A stretch of DNA of 64,000 nt from Aspidiotus rigidus (GCA_035079385.1 JAVHKY010000003.1:21963501-22027500); one strand, 5' to 3'; shown: positions 33,827 to 46,100, counted from the stretch's first letter. The notes: generated from the sequence alone by a model not told the origin. A program made the numbers and translations.

Positions 33827-34029
33827 CAAAGGTATTAAAGTGTGAGGGAGTTGATGTGAGGGCTTGGGGGAGGGAAGAAGGGGCATTTAATGAAGAGCGG
33901 AAGATTTGGAGCACAGGTAAGAGAGAGGAGGATTCTTTGTGTGAGAGGGTTCGTAGTACAGGGGTCAGTGAGAGTGTGAGTCAGCGAGGAAAAATTTGCC
34001 AAAGTGAGGTGATGAGTTAAGAGAAACGA

Positions 34030-34490
34030 AAGAGGCGCATATTGCCATCAATTTAGATGTTACAGATACGAGGAAAAACGATGGAACCATGTATATAACG
34101 TGCGTACGCCGTTTTTTTTTTCAGTTTTTGAGTCATCAAAGAAAGAAAGGGCGTGATCAGAATATTCTAGCATCAGATTTTTAACGTTGGTGGTGAAGGT
34201 GATGTCATTTGATTCGGGGATGTTTGTGAGATTTACACGGATGGTGGGCTGAGTGAGGGTCCATGGTGGAGACGACGTATAAATAGGTAGAAGGGGGGTT
34301 GACTGTGGAAAGGTTCATTGGGAAAGTGTTCGAATTGCAGTAGGATATGTTTGTCCCACGGGGCTGGAGGGAAAAATTGATGTTTGGGTTGAAGATGGAA
34401 TTAAAAATGGGAACACGAAGAAATTGAGGGGCAGTTGATAAGAATTCTTTTAATTCTTTCAATTATTTCTATTGTCTTACGGGACATTTT
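34030..34490 (-). pseudogene. RNase H-bearing LINE fragment (linker and start of RNase H)
   Basis: Minus-strand residues PPWTLTQPTIRVNLTNIPES and, about 25 residues later, LEYSDHALSFFDDSKTE fit the region between RT and RNase H in Jockey/I-group LINEs, where 'PPW...P.I...L' precedes 'YPDH..IYTDGSK.E'. The first acidic residue of the RNase H site is altered here. The fragment abuts unassigned sequence on both sides and is frame-broken. Confidence 0.45.
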
Positions 34491-34629
34491 CAACTTCGAA
34501 GGTAAATAATGCCCCACCCGAATGCCGAAACTGTTATCAGACTGACGACCATTGTTCACAGTAGCCCAGTACCTGTGATTGAAATCGGCTAAAAAAGGAT
34601 GATACAGAACCTACGGAAGAAGATTAAGG

Positions 34630-36390
34630 AAGAGTTGACGCTTATCACGAAGGCTGATACAGGCAAGAGGATCGAACCTGGTACGACACCAAGATGCGCG
34701 AATGTTTAGATTCCATTGGAACTGTAGCTGACCTTACCTTCAACTTCAACAAGTACAACGAGGTGATTCGCAATTCTATCAACAAAAGTAAGCTCATCTT
34801 TGATGGAGAACTCCTCAAGAAGGCAGTCCTAGTCTCTAATACCATGACCCCTCGCCTCTGCGGCCTCGCTGAAGTCCATAAAGATGGGTCCCCATGCGCC
34901 GTGTGGTATCTTCTATTTCCTCCCCTTCTTACAAGCTGGCCAAATACCTCGATCACACTGACTTACAACCGCTTCTTTCGCTGAAAAACTCACTCGAGTT
35001 ATCTGAGGCTAGAATTGATCCGGTTCTCAAGTTTACGGTCGGACATATCGAAGAAAAGCTCCACAATACTCGAAAAAGTAAGCTGGAGGGCAATTTGCAA
35101 GAACCGCAGAAAAATATACAGGAAGCCGCGAGCGCGCTTTCGGTTAAACAACCATTCTCAAGCGTAGATAAAAAGCAAATTGCCCTCCACTTTACTTTTT
35201 CGAGTATTGTGGAGCTTTTCTTCGTTATCTGAGGCTCTTATCAATAACCTCCTCCCCTTCCTGGAAATACTTTGGTTTCTTTCAATGTGATAGGTCTCTT
35301 CCCCCACGTCCCCCTCAGACCCACATGTGAACGCATTGAGAAGATATTATGTGAGGCAGAAGTCCCCCAATTGTTTATTTCCGAATTCACGTCCGTTCTT
35401 CAAGTTTGCCACGCCCACAACATATGTCAGTTTAAGCAGACCATCTACCGGCTTCCTCCTGGCATTGGTATCCCGATTGGATCACCTTTGGGGTCCCTCA
35501 TATATGAGGTCTTCATGACCAGATTAGAAAACCAGGTATTGCAGTTCGGCCACCCTCTCCTCGCCCATATCGCGTTTTGGAGACGTTACGTTGATGGTGG
35601 CATCTGTGTATGGACTGCCTCCTCCCCCTTCATTACTTCAACATTTCTTTGAATTACGCTCTACCCTTCTATTTGATTCACCATGGAGATCGATGGTGAC
35701 CACCTTAATTTCCTGGATTTGTCGATAATCGCCCTCAACGAAGGTTGCTCTATTGGCATTTATCGGAAACCTAATCCACGGATCTTCTTTTTGCCCCTTC
35801 CAGTATAAAATAGCCACCTTCAATTACTTCATCCACCGTTTGGTCATGACCTCGCTAACGCCCCAAGCCTTTGCGAAAGAAACTATGGTCCTTAAGTACC
35901 TCGTGAAGGTGAATATGATCAGTGGTATGATTCGTAGGAAGCTGATTAAAAAGGCCCTCAAGTTGACCACCACTCTTCAGTCATTAAGAAGAGGAAGCTT
36001 GCCCGTTTTCCTTACCTCCCTAACCTACCTTCTCACATTGCCGGTGAGCTGAGAGCCATCAATGTCAAACCCCTTTTCTACCCTTAGCTACAGCTTGGGA
36101 GGCTATTCCCTAAAGGTAAAGATTCTACCCCCTCCCACTCTCCTTATCAGGAAGTGGAGTGTATTTGTTGACTTGTCGTGATTTACGTAGGGGAAACGGG
36201 CAGATCTTTCAAGACGAGCATTGTGGACCACGTCAGTGCTTATGAGAACAAAATCCAACCAAATCGGAGTTCTCCAAACACCTTCTGGAAGGTGGGCAGT
36301 GGGCACACTGGAAATGAAGAAAAGATCTTGAATTTTATTCTTTTCTTTGGGATTTATTATCTTAAAAATTACGAAGAAGGTCTAAGATGA
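34630..36390 (+). pseudogene. Penelope-like element relic (RT and GIY-YIG), heavily mutated
   Basis: Residues in three frames recover the family order: LRKKIKEELTLITKADTGKR near 34.63 kb (the 'KADKG' motif), TPRLCGLAEVHKDGSPMRRV then SISSPSYKLAKYLDH (34.85-34.95), VSFNVIGLFPHVPL (35.27; the catalytic aspartate is now N), GIPIGSPLGSLI (35.47), RYVDGGICVW (35.59; YVDD has become YVDG), LNFLDLSI (35.71), and a GIY-YIG remnant IYVGETGRSFKT with KIQPNRSSPNTFW (36.18-36.29). A 213-bp insertion interrupts it at 35011-35223. Both catalytic changes and frameshifts show it is inactive. Confidence 0.8.
35011..35223. mobile_element. 213-bp hairpin insertion with 13-bp target duplication
   Basis: GTTATCTGAGGCT occurs at 34998-35010 and again at 35224-35236. 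Removing the insert and one copy restores the Penelope frame (LELSEALINN). The insert has 38 non-repeated bases, then a 50-bp arm (35049-35098), a 76-bp loop and a complementary 50-bp arm (35175-35224) differing at two or three positions. The asymmetry (an arm at one end only) and a duplication of 13 bp are unusual for a MITE. The first base of the right-hand duplicate overlaps the arm. Confidence 0.75.
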
Positions 36391-36699
36391 TGAGAAACTG
36401 AGACCGTTTCTAGTTGTCCTCGTAGTAGAAGTCTGTGGGCTCAAGAGGGTTGGTTAACCGGATGGAAATGTTATAATCGTCCGTAAAGAGACATTGAGTG
36501 AGGGAAATGAACGAATTTAGTGATATCGATGATAGCTACGTATTTCTGGAGCCATATTTGAAAGGAGAGGGAAGACTGTTTGATTCTAAAAAGCAGAGGA
36601 ATCAGGTTTATTTACCAAGTACACTAGGTATGGATAGGGCGGTATGAAGTAGAAGGAGGGGTTCGAATTGGGTTTCAAAATAGGAGGGATGATGACTGT
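36391..36699. other. Unassigned spacer
   Basis: Sequence between the Penelope relic and a LINE 3' fragment. No recognisable feature. Confidence 0.3.
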
Positions 36700-37040
36700 T
36701 TTCCAAGAGAGAGGGTAGATATTTTGCGGAAATTATAGCAAAAATAATTAGAAACTTGTACCGTTATTTTCATTAAATTGATGTGCCTTGCAACTACACT
36801 TAGGGTTATGGACTTGCAGACAATAGACAGGGACAAAGAAATTGGTGGATGAGATGCAATTCCTCGTGTTAATGATTTTCTCATGATTATTTTAGAGGAA
36901 GTTTGAGATACATTGACAAACAGAATGCGGAGAAGCCAGATGTTTTCGAGAGCTTAGTATTAGAAGAAGAGTTGGACGGATAGATCGTCGGCATTTCAGT
37001 ATTAATATGAAGGGGTGGGAGGGGTGAGAAGAAAGAAATA
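36700..37040 (-). pseudogene. RNase H-bearing LINE, 3' end fragment (copy 2)
   Basis: Minus-strand bases TACTGAAATGCCGACGATCT, then ATCCGTCCAACTCTTCTTC, parallel TACTGTAATGCTGACGATCT at 41.51 kb, and the downstream GAGAAAATCATTAACACG parallels AGAAAATCATCAACACGG at 41.63 kb. Only the end of the protein and the 3' region are present. No intact frame. Confidence 0.55.
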
Positions 37041-37164
37041 AAAAAACTTACAGGCTCTTGCTCAGGGAGCAAGAGTTGCGGCAGACCCGCGACTCATGGT
37101 TTAGGGTTGAAGATTCCAAGTTTATGTAGATTATAGGATATAACCTAACCTAACCAGAGTTACG

Positions 37165-37385
37165 CGCCCCTCAGCGATATAGAGGAACAAGGAATTTTTC
37201 TAACTCCCATAGAAGACGATATAGAGGAGCCAGGAATTTTTTTAAGTGCCATAGACCAAGTCCCAGCCAGGGATATAGAAGAGCCCGAAATTCTCCAAGT
37301 CCCTATACTAGCCCAGCCCATATAGGGATATAAGATGGGTATAGAAGAGGCCGGAATTTTTCACAGGCCCCGTAAACTAGCCCAT
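37165..37385. repeat. Degenerate ~60-bp tandem repeat related to the 45-bp module
   Basis: GATATAGAGGA(A/G)C.AGGAATTTTT recurs three to four times, alternating with AAGTCCC and CCATAGA words; the same GGAATTTTT..AAGTCCC arrangement defines the 45-bp module elsewhere. The copies are strongly diverged. A short (AACCT)3 run at 37140-37154 precedes it. Confidence 0.5.
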
Positions 37386-37488
37386 AGAAGGAAACGCACC
37401 CAGCGTTACGTTACGCGTTCGCCAACAGAATTCCTCTGATGGCCCCCAGTAACTAAACAGATGGCGGGTCTTCCGCCAAAAAAAAAAA

Positions 37489-37490
<2 letters not shown>

Positions 37491-37579
<89 letters not shown>
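37491..37579. repeat. (GA)n microsatellite, ~89 bp
   Basis: An uninterrupted GA dinucleotide run directly after a poly-A tract. The minus-strand ORF rich in SLSLSL here is produced by the repeat. Confidence 0.97.
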
Positions 37580-37581
<2 letters not shown>

Positions 37582-39725
37582 ACGATCCTAACCGCGAATC
37601 AAAATCAAAATCGATCATTACGGTCAACTAACGTACTCAGAAATCTTTTACGAAACAGGTTCCAAGTTCACCTCACTTGTCGCATAAATGAAAGAAACCT
37701 CGCGAGCATCGAAACAAACAAGCTGTAAGTCTTTCTATCTTACCACTTCAAGAACTTCAAGACTTATTCCCATGAAAATAATCAAAATTCGCAAAATAAG
37801 CAAAGAAATCACTTCAATTATTCGTTGTGATATTAATAATAATTTTTTATATTATCTAGATATAGCATTGACTTCGGAATTCCGATTCTCAAGATAAGGA
37901 TTCTAATGACCCACGTATTCCGCTATCAGATGCTCGTCAAAAATGTTGCAGATCGCGCCCGATCTAGCGCAAGCCCGAATATTTTTTGTTTTCGTGGACC
38001 ACAAAATTAAGCCTCCCATCAAGATGTGGTTATATGCAAAACGATACTTTTTTTTTCTTATTTCTTGCAAACTTGCGGTAATAGAAATATTGAAATTAAT
38101 ATGTATTTTGACGATTTTTACCAGACGGTAGAAGACGATGAACTCTCATTACTCGAACATATTCGCCAATTAAAACTCTTCTGAACTAACGAGTAGCTCC
38201 GAACTGTAGTAAATGAATTCATAATTTGTTTTATTCGAGTGTCTCTATCAAAAATTTTTAGTCGCGTTTTCGGAAAGGAGCGTTGCGGTTTTTTCGTGAA
38301 ATTGCTTATCAGTGCTGAAAAATATTTAATTAGGGCATTAAGACGCGAGTACAGACAGACACAGTCGCGGCTACGATTTTCTCAACCGTTTTATGTCCTC
38401 CCGAAAAAGGACGAGACACAACTAATTAGTAATTACCATGAATAACTGGAACTTTTAAAAATGAAGCGCGTGGGGAAAATAACACGCTACCTAAAAGTTC
38501 AAGTCATGAAAAATAGAATGTTATGGATATTATACTGAACCTCTGATTTCTAGATTCAACAAAAACAAAAGACCCAGTTGACTGGGAGAGTGCCGAGTGA
38601 GAGACCCTCAGATCACAATAAAATTTGCCTTGATTTGAGTGTGCAGAGAGGAGACTTTTGGCGCTGAGAATACAAGGAATTCAATACAGAGAGCAAGTTC
38701 ATCTCCATTAGTACAATATTCAGATATTCTGACGATGTTTTTCGATAGAAACGAAAGTCGATTATGGCAAATTCATTTATTTTGAATTAGGACCATGGAA
38801 ACTTCAAAAGATTGGTCAGAATACACCGAATATTTCAATCCCTAGGATCAACCGAGGCCACACATTTATCGTTGGCTTATTTGGTATCATGGAATGGAAA
38901 GTTCTGTAAATCTGTTTCTTTCTTGCGGCACTGATGGTCTTGATGGCATTATAATAGTATTATACGGATAAACGTTTTTCCGCCGTGATACTGTGATTTA
39001 TGATCACAAACAAAAAAACAAGTTTATTAGCAAAATATACGTACGTACCCCGACGCGGTAAAATTGTTCGCTCTTCAGCACATGGTACTTGTATAGCCGC
39101 TACACGAGACAAACCAATACGCGTATTATCGACAATAAATCTGAATTAAAATGGAATTAAAATAGAAGAGACGATCGAGCGTATCGACAATCGCAGCTTT
39201 GTGGTACTCCTGCAGCTTTGAACCCTGAATGAGGAACGTGTACCGCGCGCCAACGGTGGCTCATACAGGTACCGATTCGGTGTCAAGATAGTGACTGCTC
39301 AGGTGGACGAATGATTTTTCGACCGACTGATGCTCGAGCATTGAGGTATAGATTATTGGAACTAATAGTTTTAGAATGTAAATTTTCGCTTAATATTATG
39401 TGCCTACGAACTTCAAGTTCTCGTACTGTACATGCTGGCTACATATTCGACATTGTTTATATCGTAACGCAGAGGTACGATCGTGTACCCAGTCACATTA
39501 GCAAAACTTATGGCTGGAGATAAGATCGGTAGACGTGCAAAATATTCACATAATTTTAAATTTACAAATACATTGAAGGCAGTAGGCGTAGGTACAGGGC
39601 TGAAATTAAGAGAAAAAGTCAAGTTGCGAAAAATAAAGATCACTGTTAAAGAATTAAATTGTTGATTAACGGGAATTCCTCCAAGTCTGAAACTCGTTAT
39701 TTTAGTCAATGAGCAAGATCATCCC
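37580..39725. other. Unassigned, mostly single-copy DNA
   Basis: No transposon or gene recognised. Short ORFs (37688-37897, 38239-38445, 39311-39523) are A+T-biased and lack domains. Could be host intron or intergenic DNA. Confidence 0.35.
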
Positions 39726-40231
39726 CTCCCTCTACATGAGTATAACCAAGAACAAAATTTTTTCAAAAAGTTGAACATTTCTTCTTTGGAACAATCACAA
39801 CTGGCCGTCTACGAAAATAACTCTCAGAGTGAAGTAAAACGGCTTGGTCCAACTCAAAACTGTGGGCAGAGTCCAAAAGGTGTTCATCAAAAACCGATCT
39901 TTCTGGAGGAGGGAGTCAGAAGTGGCTTCATCAAGGTTTTCCTGAACCTGATATAAAGTTGCCGACTTGTCTCCCTGATGTAGACAGCCGAATAACCGGA
40001 ACATTGGAGCTTATAGATAGACACTACTTCTCCCAAGTACAGGGATAGAATCTTTACTTTTGCGAAGAGTATTATAGGATTAGGAGGATGAAGACCAAAA
40101 GGCTTGAGCAGGTGGGTAAGTTCAGATAACAAGGTCCCTAAGAACGGAACATGAACCTCTTCTTCTTTCTTCCTTGAACCCGAAATACACCGGGGAAGAT
40201 CTAAAGCTTCAGAAATAAATGTTTTTTTCAA
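39726..40231 (-). pseudogene. Penelope-like element C-terminal fragment (GIY-YIG domain)
   Basis: The minus-strand frame carries VVSIYKLQCSGYSAVYIRET followed by RQLYIRFR, matching the GIY-YIG core ('GVY.L.C..C...YIGET.R.L..R'); the YIG glycine is arginine here. After a frame change DEHLLDSAHSFELDQAVLLH resembles the family's 'F..HL...H.......LH.E' region. Upstream GLHPPNPIILFAKVK fits the linker between RT and nuclease. The RT is absent. Confidence 0.7.
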
Positions 40232-40869
40232 ATCATCCTATCAATTGAGCTCAAATCCACTGGAAAGGGCGAGATACTTTTTATGCGGCTTGTGAAATTC
40301 TATGTTATAATTTCTTCATTAAGCATGTCCCGCAATATAGTTTCCCGTATTACTCAAAATGCTCTCGGGCTGTGTATAAATTCACCCATCCTCTCGCTTC
40401 AATCCCATCGAGGCACTCATCTCAATCTCAGGCCCTTTTTTCTTACTTTGACATGTTTCATATCTTTGCCCTCGTTTAGCCTCTAATTTCAAAATCAGCT
40501 TCCGTACAGCCGTACAAAGCTTAGGTTAGGACTTGAAGAATTGTACCCAACTCCGAGATTTCAAAATTGCGTCCGTATAGATTTGTCCGTCCGTACGGTC
40601 GAACAAACCTTGGGTTAGAATTTTAAGAATTTTGCCCTAGAGAGAAAGAGAGAACAAGCAAAAGACGGAGCCCAATTCAATGACGTCACAGACAGCCAAT
40701 AACGCGACGTAACCCTTGACGTCATGAGAGAGATTTTACACCCACAGTACTAGAAATATATAGACCAAAATACACCAGCTAGATCATGATTTCAATCTGT
40801 TGGTGACGTCACAAAGTAGGCGTGGCCCTAAAATATAATTACTAATGACCATCAGAGCATCTTTTTTTC
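40232..40869. other. Unassigned spacer with TGACGTCA cluster
   Basis: TGACGTCA sites lie at 40681-40688, 40717-40724 and 40804-40811. TTTGACATGTTTCATATCTTT at 40445-40465 resembles the left end of the composite repeat family. A repeated phrase CCGTACAG/CGTACGGTCG..AAACCTTGGGTTAG occurs twice (about 40500-40530 and 40585-40620). No gene supported. Confidence 0.4.
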
Positions 40870-41760
40870 GTCCACTCTTCCTTAGAAACCTCTTTCCTTG
40901 AATCTATCACGATCTTACTTACATTCCTGAAACAGTTACGAGTAACTTTATAAAAATAGTGCATAATGACAAAAAATAATTTCTTCAGAATTCCCCTCCC
41001 GGCTTCTCTGCAACACGGACGGGTTCAAATCAGGACCCACAATCGGATATGATTTCATCCTTTCGTACAAGAAAATCCGCTTCCACATTGACCCGCGAAT
41101 TCACCGCTATATCAATAAGATTTTTTCGTGGATAAAAAACAATGTATATCCTCCTCTCTCCCCCGCTTCTCTCCTTTCTGCAAATTCTTCTAACAGATCT
41201 TCATTCTTATGCATTAAATAGGTTATTCCTCATCCTCCATCTCTTTTCTATGGATACCGGAAAACATCGACCTTAAGAAACATGACGCAAAAGCAGTCAC
41301 AACTGATCCATCCTTTCCGCCTCGTATGATGTCAATTCCTATCACTTTTCCCTTATCCTCTCCTCCTGGCCTAATTTCTGGTCCTCTTTATCCTCCAATA
41401 AGCTCCAATCTCGAATCGCCCTTCCCGACCTGAAGAAGCCTGAAAATTGCCTATACCCGTCTCACCCACTTTTTTCTCTTTTGAATCCTCCCAAACCCTT
41501 CAGGCCTATACTGTAATGCTGACGATCTGTCCGTTCAACAATTCTTCTCTTGCACAGCTTTTGTAAACATCCAGCCTCACCTGCTTGTCTCTCCCTGCAT
41601 CACGAACTCTCTTTAAAGTAAATAAATCATAAGAAAATCATCAACACGGTGAACTACCTCCAATCCAGCCTATTTCTACAACACCATCTAATTCATATTA
41701 GTCTTTATTGTCTACATCTGCCCACTCCCAATCGGGCCTATAATCCTAAGTTTAGTTGAA
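40870..41760 (+). pseudogene. RNase H-bearing LINE, 3' fragment (copy 3)
   Basis: From about 41.22 kb the plus strand parallels the minus strand of 20.5-19.7 kb nearly base for base (CCTCATCCTCCATCTCTTTT, AAGAAACATG, TTCCCTTATCCTCTC), covering the end of the RNase H domain and the C-terminus (NADDLSVQQFFSCTAF). Unlike the 20-kb copy it lacks the TIR element, so it serves as an empty-site comparison. The region 40.87-41.2 kb may belong to the same LINE but is less clear. Frames are broken. Confidence 0.55.
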
Positions 41761-42370
41761 GCCGCAGTAATTTATTAATGAAAAAAACGCGGTCGACTGG
41801 ACGCTGATCTAACATACCGGGCAGATGACCTTGATTTTGAAACTAAGTCGTTGGTGGGAGGTTGAAAAATTTATATTAATAACATAGCAGGCGCTTTCGA
41901 ATGGTAAATATTTTACAAGTGATGAATCTAATTAAAATTAGGTCGCAAATGAATGGAAATAGAATGTTCAAAACAATACATACATTTAGAACTTGATCAA
42001 TCTATAAGTATTGAGATATAACTTATACAATATTTTAAAACATAAAAAACTCTGGATAATTGAAGGTTATAGAAGAATTTTTTTCTATAATAATATCTCT
42101 CTTGGATTTACAAATATATTTTAGATTAACACCTTCTAAAAAAGTCCTACTAAACACCGAATAAATTGTTTTTGAAAAACTTAGCCATAGGTAGTCATAG
42201 AGTCCATTACTTACATACATATTACCTAATTTTAAAAATTTGATGAAATCCAAACTAGATCGCTTCGATAGAATACTATATAATTGTAATCATCCAAAAG
42301 TATATCCAGCTTAGATTAAGTGTAAGTTTTGAATCATTTTCAGCCCGAAGTACTACAGGTGAATTGTATT
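41761..42370. other. Unassigned A+T-rich flank of the zinc-finger array
   Basis: Downstream (3') side of the minus-strand zinc-finger locus. It may contain the 3' untranslated region. A minus-strand ORF at 42035-42253 has no recognised domain. Confidence 0.3.
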
Positions 42371-42660
42371 TCAAATTATACGCTCTAATAGATAATTTTG
42401 ATTTTGATTAGATTCGTAGCTCACAATAAGTTTTTTCGAAATAGCTTTCAGTAGGAATTTTCCCCAACAAATATCGCAATAAAATTGAAATCTCAGATGT
42501 GGATTAGATTTATAGGTCAACATACGTTTTCCAAAATCTTCTTCAGCTAGTAGTGTAAATTTTTTCTCCCAAGTATAACATTTAAATTGATATCTTGATT
42601 CATATGCCTCTTCAAATTGGCTTCTTTTTTCTCGCAAATATGATAAGTATTGCGCTCGAT
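42371..42660 (-). pseudogene. Degenerate terminal zinc fingers at the 3' end of the array
   Basis: Minus-strand residues YQFKCYTWEKKFTLL and, 30 residues on, LRFQFYCDICWGKFLLKAI keep the finger framework with cysteine-to-tryptophan and other losses; the histidine pairs are decayed. A stop separates this from the intact fingers at 42664-43176. It looks like the eroded C-terminus of the ancestral protein. Confidence 0.7.
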
Positions 42661-42663
42661 ATT

Positions 42664-43176
42664 TTAAATTGGGTTAGATTCATGAGTCAACATATGTGTC
42701 TTCAGATGGCTTTTGCGTATAAATTTTTTCTCACAAGTATGACATTTAAATTGATACTTCAGATCTGGATTAGATTCGTGAATCATCATATTATGTGTCT
42801 TCAGATGGCTTTTGTGTGTAAATTTTTTCACACAAGTATGACATTTAAACTGATACTTCAGATCTGGATTAGATTCATGAGTCAACATATGCTCCTTCAG
42901 ATTGCTTTTGCATGTAAATTTTTTCTCGCAAGTATGACATTGAAATTGATATTTTAGATCTGGGTTCAATTCATGGGTCAACATATGCTTCTCCAGAGTG
43001 CTTTTGCGTGTAAATTTTTTCTCACAAGTATGACATTTAAATTGATATTTCAGATCTGGATTAGATTCATGGGTCAACATATGGTTCTTCAGAGTGCTTT
43101 TGTGTGTAAATTTTTTCTCACAAGTATGACATTTAAATTGATATCTTAGATCTGGGTTAGATTCATGAATCAACAT
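42664..43176 (-). CDS. C2H2 zinc-finger ORF, five fingers (downstream end of array)
   Basis: 170 codons with five complete fingers. The helix starts are HKSTLK, RKSTLE, CKSNLK, HKSHLK and RKSHLK. The fourth finger keeps CVKKF, the same position that is a stop in ten other units, and has H-x4-H (HNMMIH) rather than H-x3-H. C2H2 fingers in tandem normally bind DNA in the nucleus. No start codon context or N-terminal domain is visible, so this is a segment of a larger or former gene. Confidence 0.65.
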   Translation of the reverse strand: MLIHESNPDLRYQFKCHTCEKKFTHKSTLKNHMLTHESNPDLKYQFKCHTCEKKFTRKSTLEKHMLTHELNPDLKYQFQCHTCEKKFTCKSNLKEHMLTHESNPDLKYQFKCHTCVKKFTHKSHLKTHNMMIHESNPDLKYQFKCHTCEKKFIRKSHLKTHMLTHESNPI

Positions 43177-46100
43177 ATGCTTCTTTAGAGAGCTTCTTTG
43201 TGTAAATTTTTTCTCGCAAGTATGACATCGAAATTAATATTTCAGATCTGGGTTAGATTCATGAGTTAAGATATGTGTCTTCGGATAGCTTTTGGTGAAA
43301 ATTTTTTCTCACAAGTAAGACATTTAAATTGATGTCTTAGATCTGAATTAGATTCATGAGTCAACATATGTGTCTTCAGATGGCTTTTGTGTGTAAATTA
43401 TTTCACACAAGTATGACATTTAAACTGATACTTCAGATCTGGATTAGATTCATGAGTCAACATATGCTTCTTCAGATTGCTTTTGCATGTAAATTTTTTC
43501 TCTCAAGTAAGACATTGGAATTGATATTTTAGATCTGGGTTAAATTCATGGGTCAACATATGCTTCTCCAGAAGGCTTTTGCGTGTAAATTTTTTCTCAC
43601 AAGTATGACATTTAAATTGATATTTCATATCTGGATTAGATTCATGGGTCAACATATGGTTCTTCAGAGTGCTTTTGTGTGTAAATTTTTTCTCACAAGT
43701 ATGACATTTAAATTGATATCTTAGATCTGGGTTAGATTCATGAATCAACATATGCGTCTTCAGATAGCCTTTGTTTGTAAATTTTTTCTCACAAGTCTGA
43801 CATTTAAATTGATACTTCAGATCTGGATTAGATTCGTGAATCAACATATGTCTCTTCAGATGGCTTTTGTGTGTAAATTATTTCACACAAGTATGACATT
43901 TAAACTGATACTTCAGATCTGGATTAGATTCATGAGTCAACATATGCTTCTTCAGATTGCTTTTGCATGTAAATTTTTTCTCGCAAGTATGACATTGAAA
44001 TTGATATTTTAGATCTGGGTTAAATTCATGGGTCAACATATGCTTCTCCAGAAGGCTTTTGCGTGTAAATTTTTTCTCACAAGTATGACATTTAAATTGA
44101 TATTTCAGATCTGGATTAGATTCATGGGTCAACATATGGTTCTTCAGAGTGCTTTTGTGTGTAAATTTTTTCTCACAAGTATGACATTTTAATTGATATC
44201 TTAGATCTGGGTTAGATTCATGAATCAACATATGCTTCTTTAGAGAGCTTCTTTGTGTAAATTTTTTCTCGCAAGTATGACATTGAAATTAATATTTCAG
44301 ATCTGGGTTAGATTCATGAGTTAAGATATGTGTCTTCAGATAGCTTTTGGTGAAAATTTTTTCTCACAAGTAAGACATTTAAATTGATGTCTTAGATCTG
44401 AATTAGATTCATGAGTCAACATATGTGTCTTCAGATGGCTTATGTGTGTAAATTATTTCACACAAATATGACATTTAAACTGATACTTCACATCTGGATT
44501 AGATTCATGAGTCAACATATGCTTCTTCAGATTGCTTTTGCATGTAAATTTTTTCTCACAAGTATGACATTTAAATTGATATTTCAGATCTGGATTAGAT
44601 TCATGGGTCAACATATGGTTCTTCAGAGTGCTTTTGTGTGTAAATTTTTTCTCACAAGTATGACATTTAAATTGATATCTTAGATCTGGGTTAGATTCAT
44701 GAATCAACATATGCGTCTTCAGATAGCCTTTGTTTGTAAATTTTTTCTCACAAGTCTGACATTTAAATTGATACTTCAGATCTGGATTAGATTCGTGAAT
44801 CAACATATGTCTCTTCAGATGGCTTTTGTGTGTAAATTATTTCACACAAGTATGACATTTAAACTGATACTTCAGATCTGGATTAGATTCATGAGTCAAC
44901 ATATGCTTCTTCAGATTGCTTTTGCATGTAAATTTTTTCTCGCAAGTATGACATTGAAATTGATATTTTAGATCTGGGTTAAATTCATGGGTCAACATAT
45001 GCTTCTCCAGAAGGCTTTTGCGTGTAAATTTTTTCTCACAAGTATGACATTTAAATTGATATTTCAGATCTGGATTAGATTCATGGGTCAACATATGGTT
45101 CTTCAGAGTGCTTTTGTGTGTAAATTTTTTCTCACAAGTATGACATTTTAATTGATATCTTAGATCTGGGTTAGATTCATGAATCAACATATGCTTCTTT
45201 AGAGAGCTTCTTTGTGTAAATTTTTTCTCGCAAGTATGACATTGAAATTAATATTTCAGATCTGGGTTAGATTCATGAGTTAAGATATGTGTCTTCAGAT
45301 AGCTTTTGGGGAAATTTTTTCTCACAAGTAAGACATTTAAATTGATGTCTTAGATCTGAATTAGATTCATGAGTCAACATATGTGTCTTCAGATGGCTTT
45401 TGTGTGTAAATTATTTCACACAAGTATGACATTTAAACTGATACTTCACATCTGGATTAGATTCATGAGTCAACATATGCTTCTTCAGATTGCTTTTGCA
45501 TGTAAATTTTTTCTCGCAAGTATGACATTGAAATTGATATTTTAGATCTGGGTTAAATTCATGGGTCAACATATGCTTCTCCAGAAGGCTTTTGCGTGTA
45601 AATTTTTTCTCACAAGTATGACATTTAAATTGATATTTCAGATCTGGATTAGATTCATGGGTCAACATATGGTTCTTCAGAGTGCTTTTGTGTGTAAATT
45701 TTTTCTCACAAGTATGACATTTTAATTGATATCTTAGATCTGGGTTAGATTCATGAATCAACATACGCTTCTTTAGAGAGCTTCTTTGTGTAAATTTTTT
45801 CTCGCAAGTATGACATTGAAATTAATATTTCAGATCTGGGTTAGATTCATGAGTTAAGATATGTGTCTTCAGATAGCTTTTGGTGAAAATTTTTTCTCAC
45901 AAGTAAGACATTTAAATTGATGTCTTAGATCTGAATTAGATTCATGAGTCAACATATGTGTCTTCAGATGGCATTTGTGTGTAAATTATTTCACACAAGT
46001 ATGACATTTAAACTGATACTTCACATCTGGATTAGATTCATGAGTCAACATATGCTTCTTCAGATTGCTTTTGCATGTAAATTTTTTCTCGCAAGTATGA

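Noticed and set aside
37406..37627. SL-repeat and RE-repeat ORFs over the (GA)n tracts (also 52271-52643)
   Set aside because: Direct translation of dinucleotide repeats.
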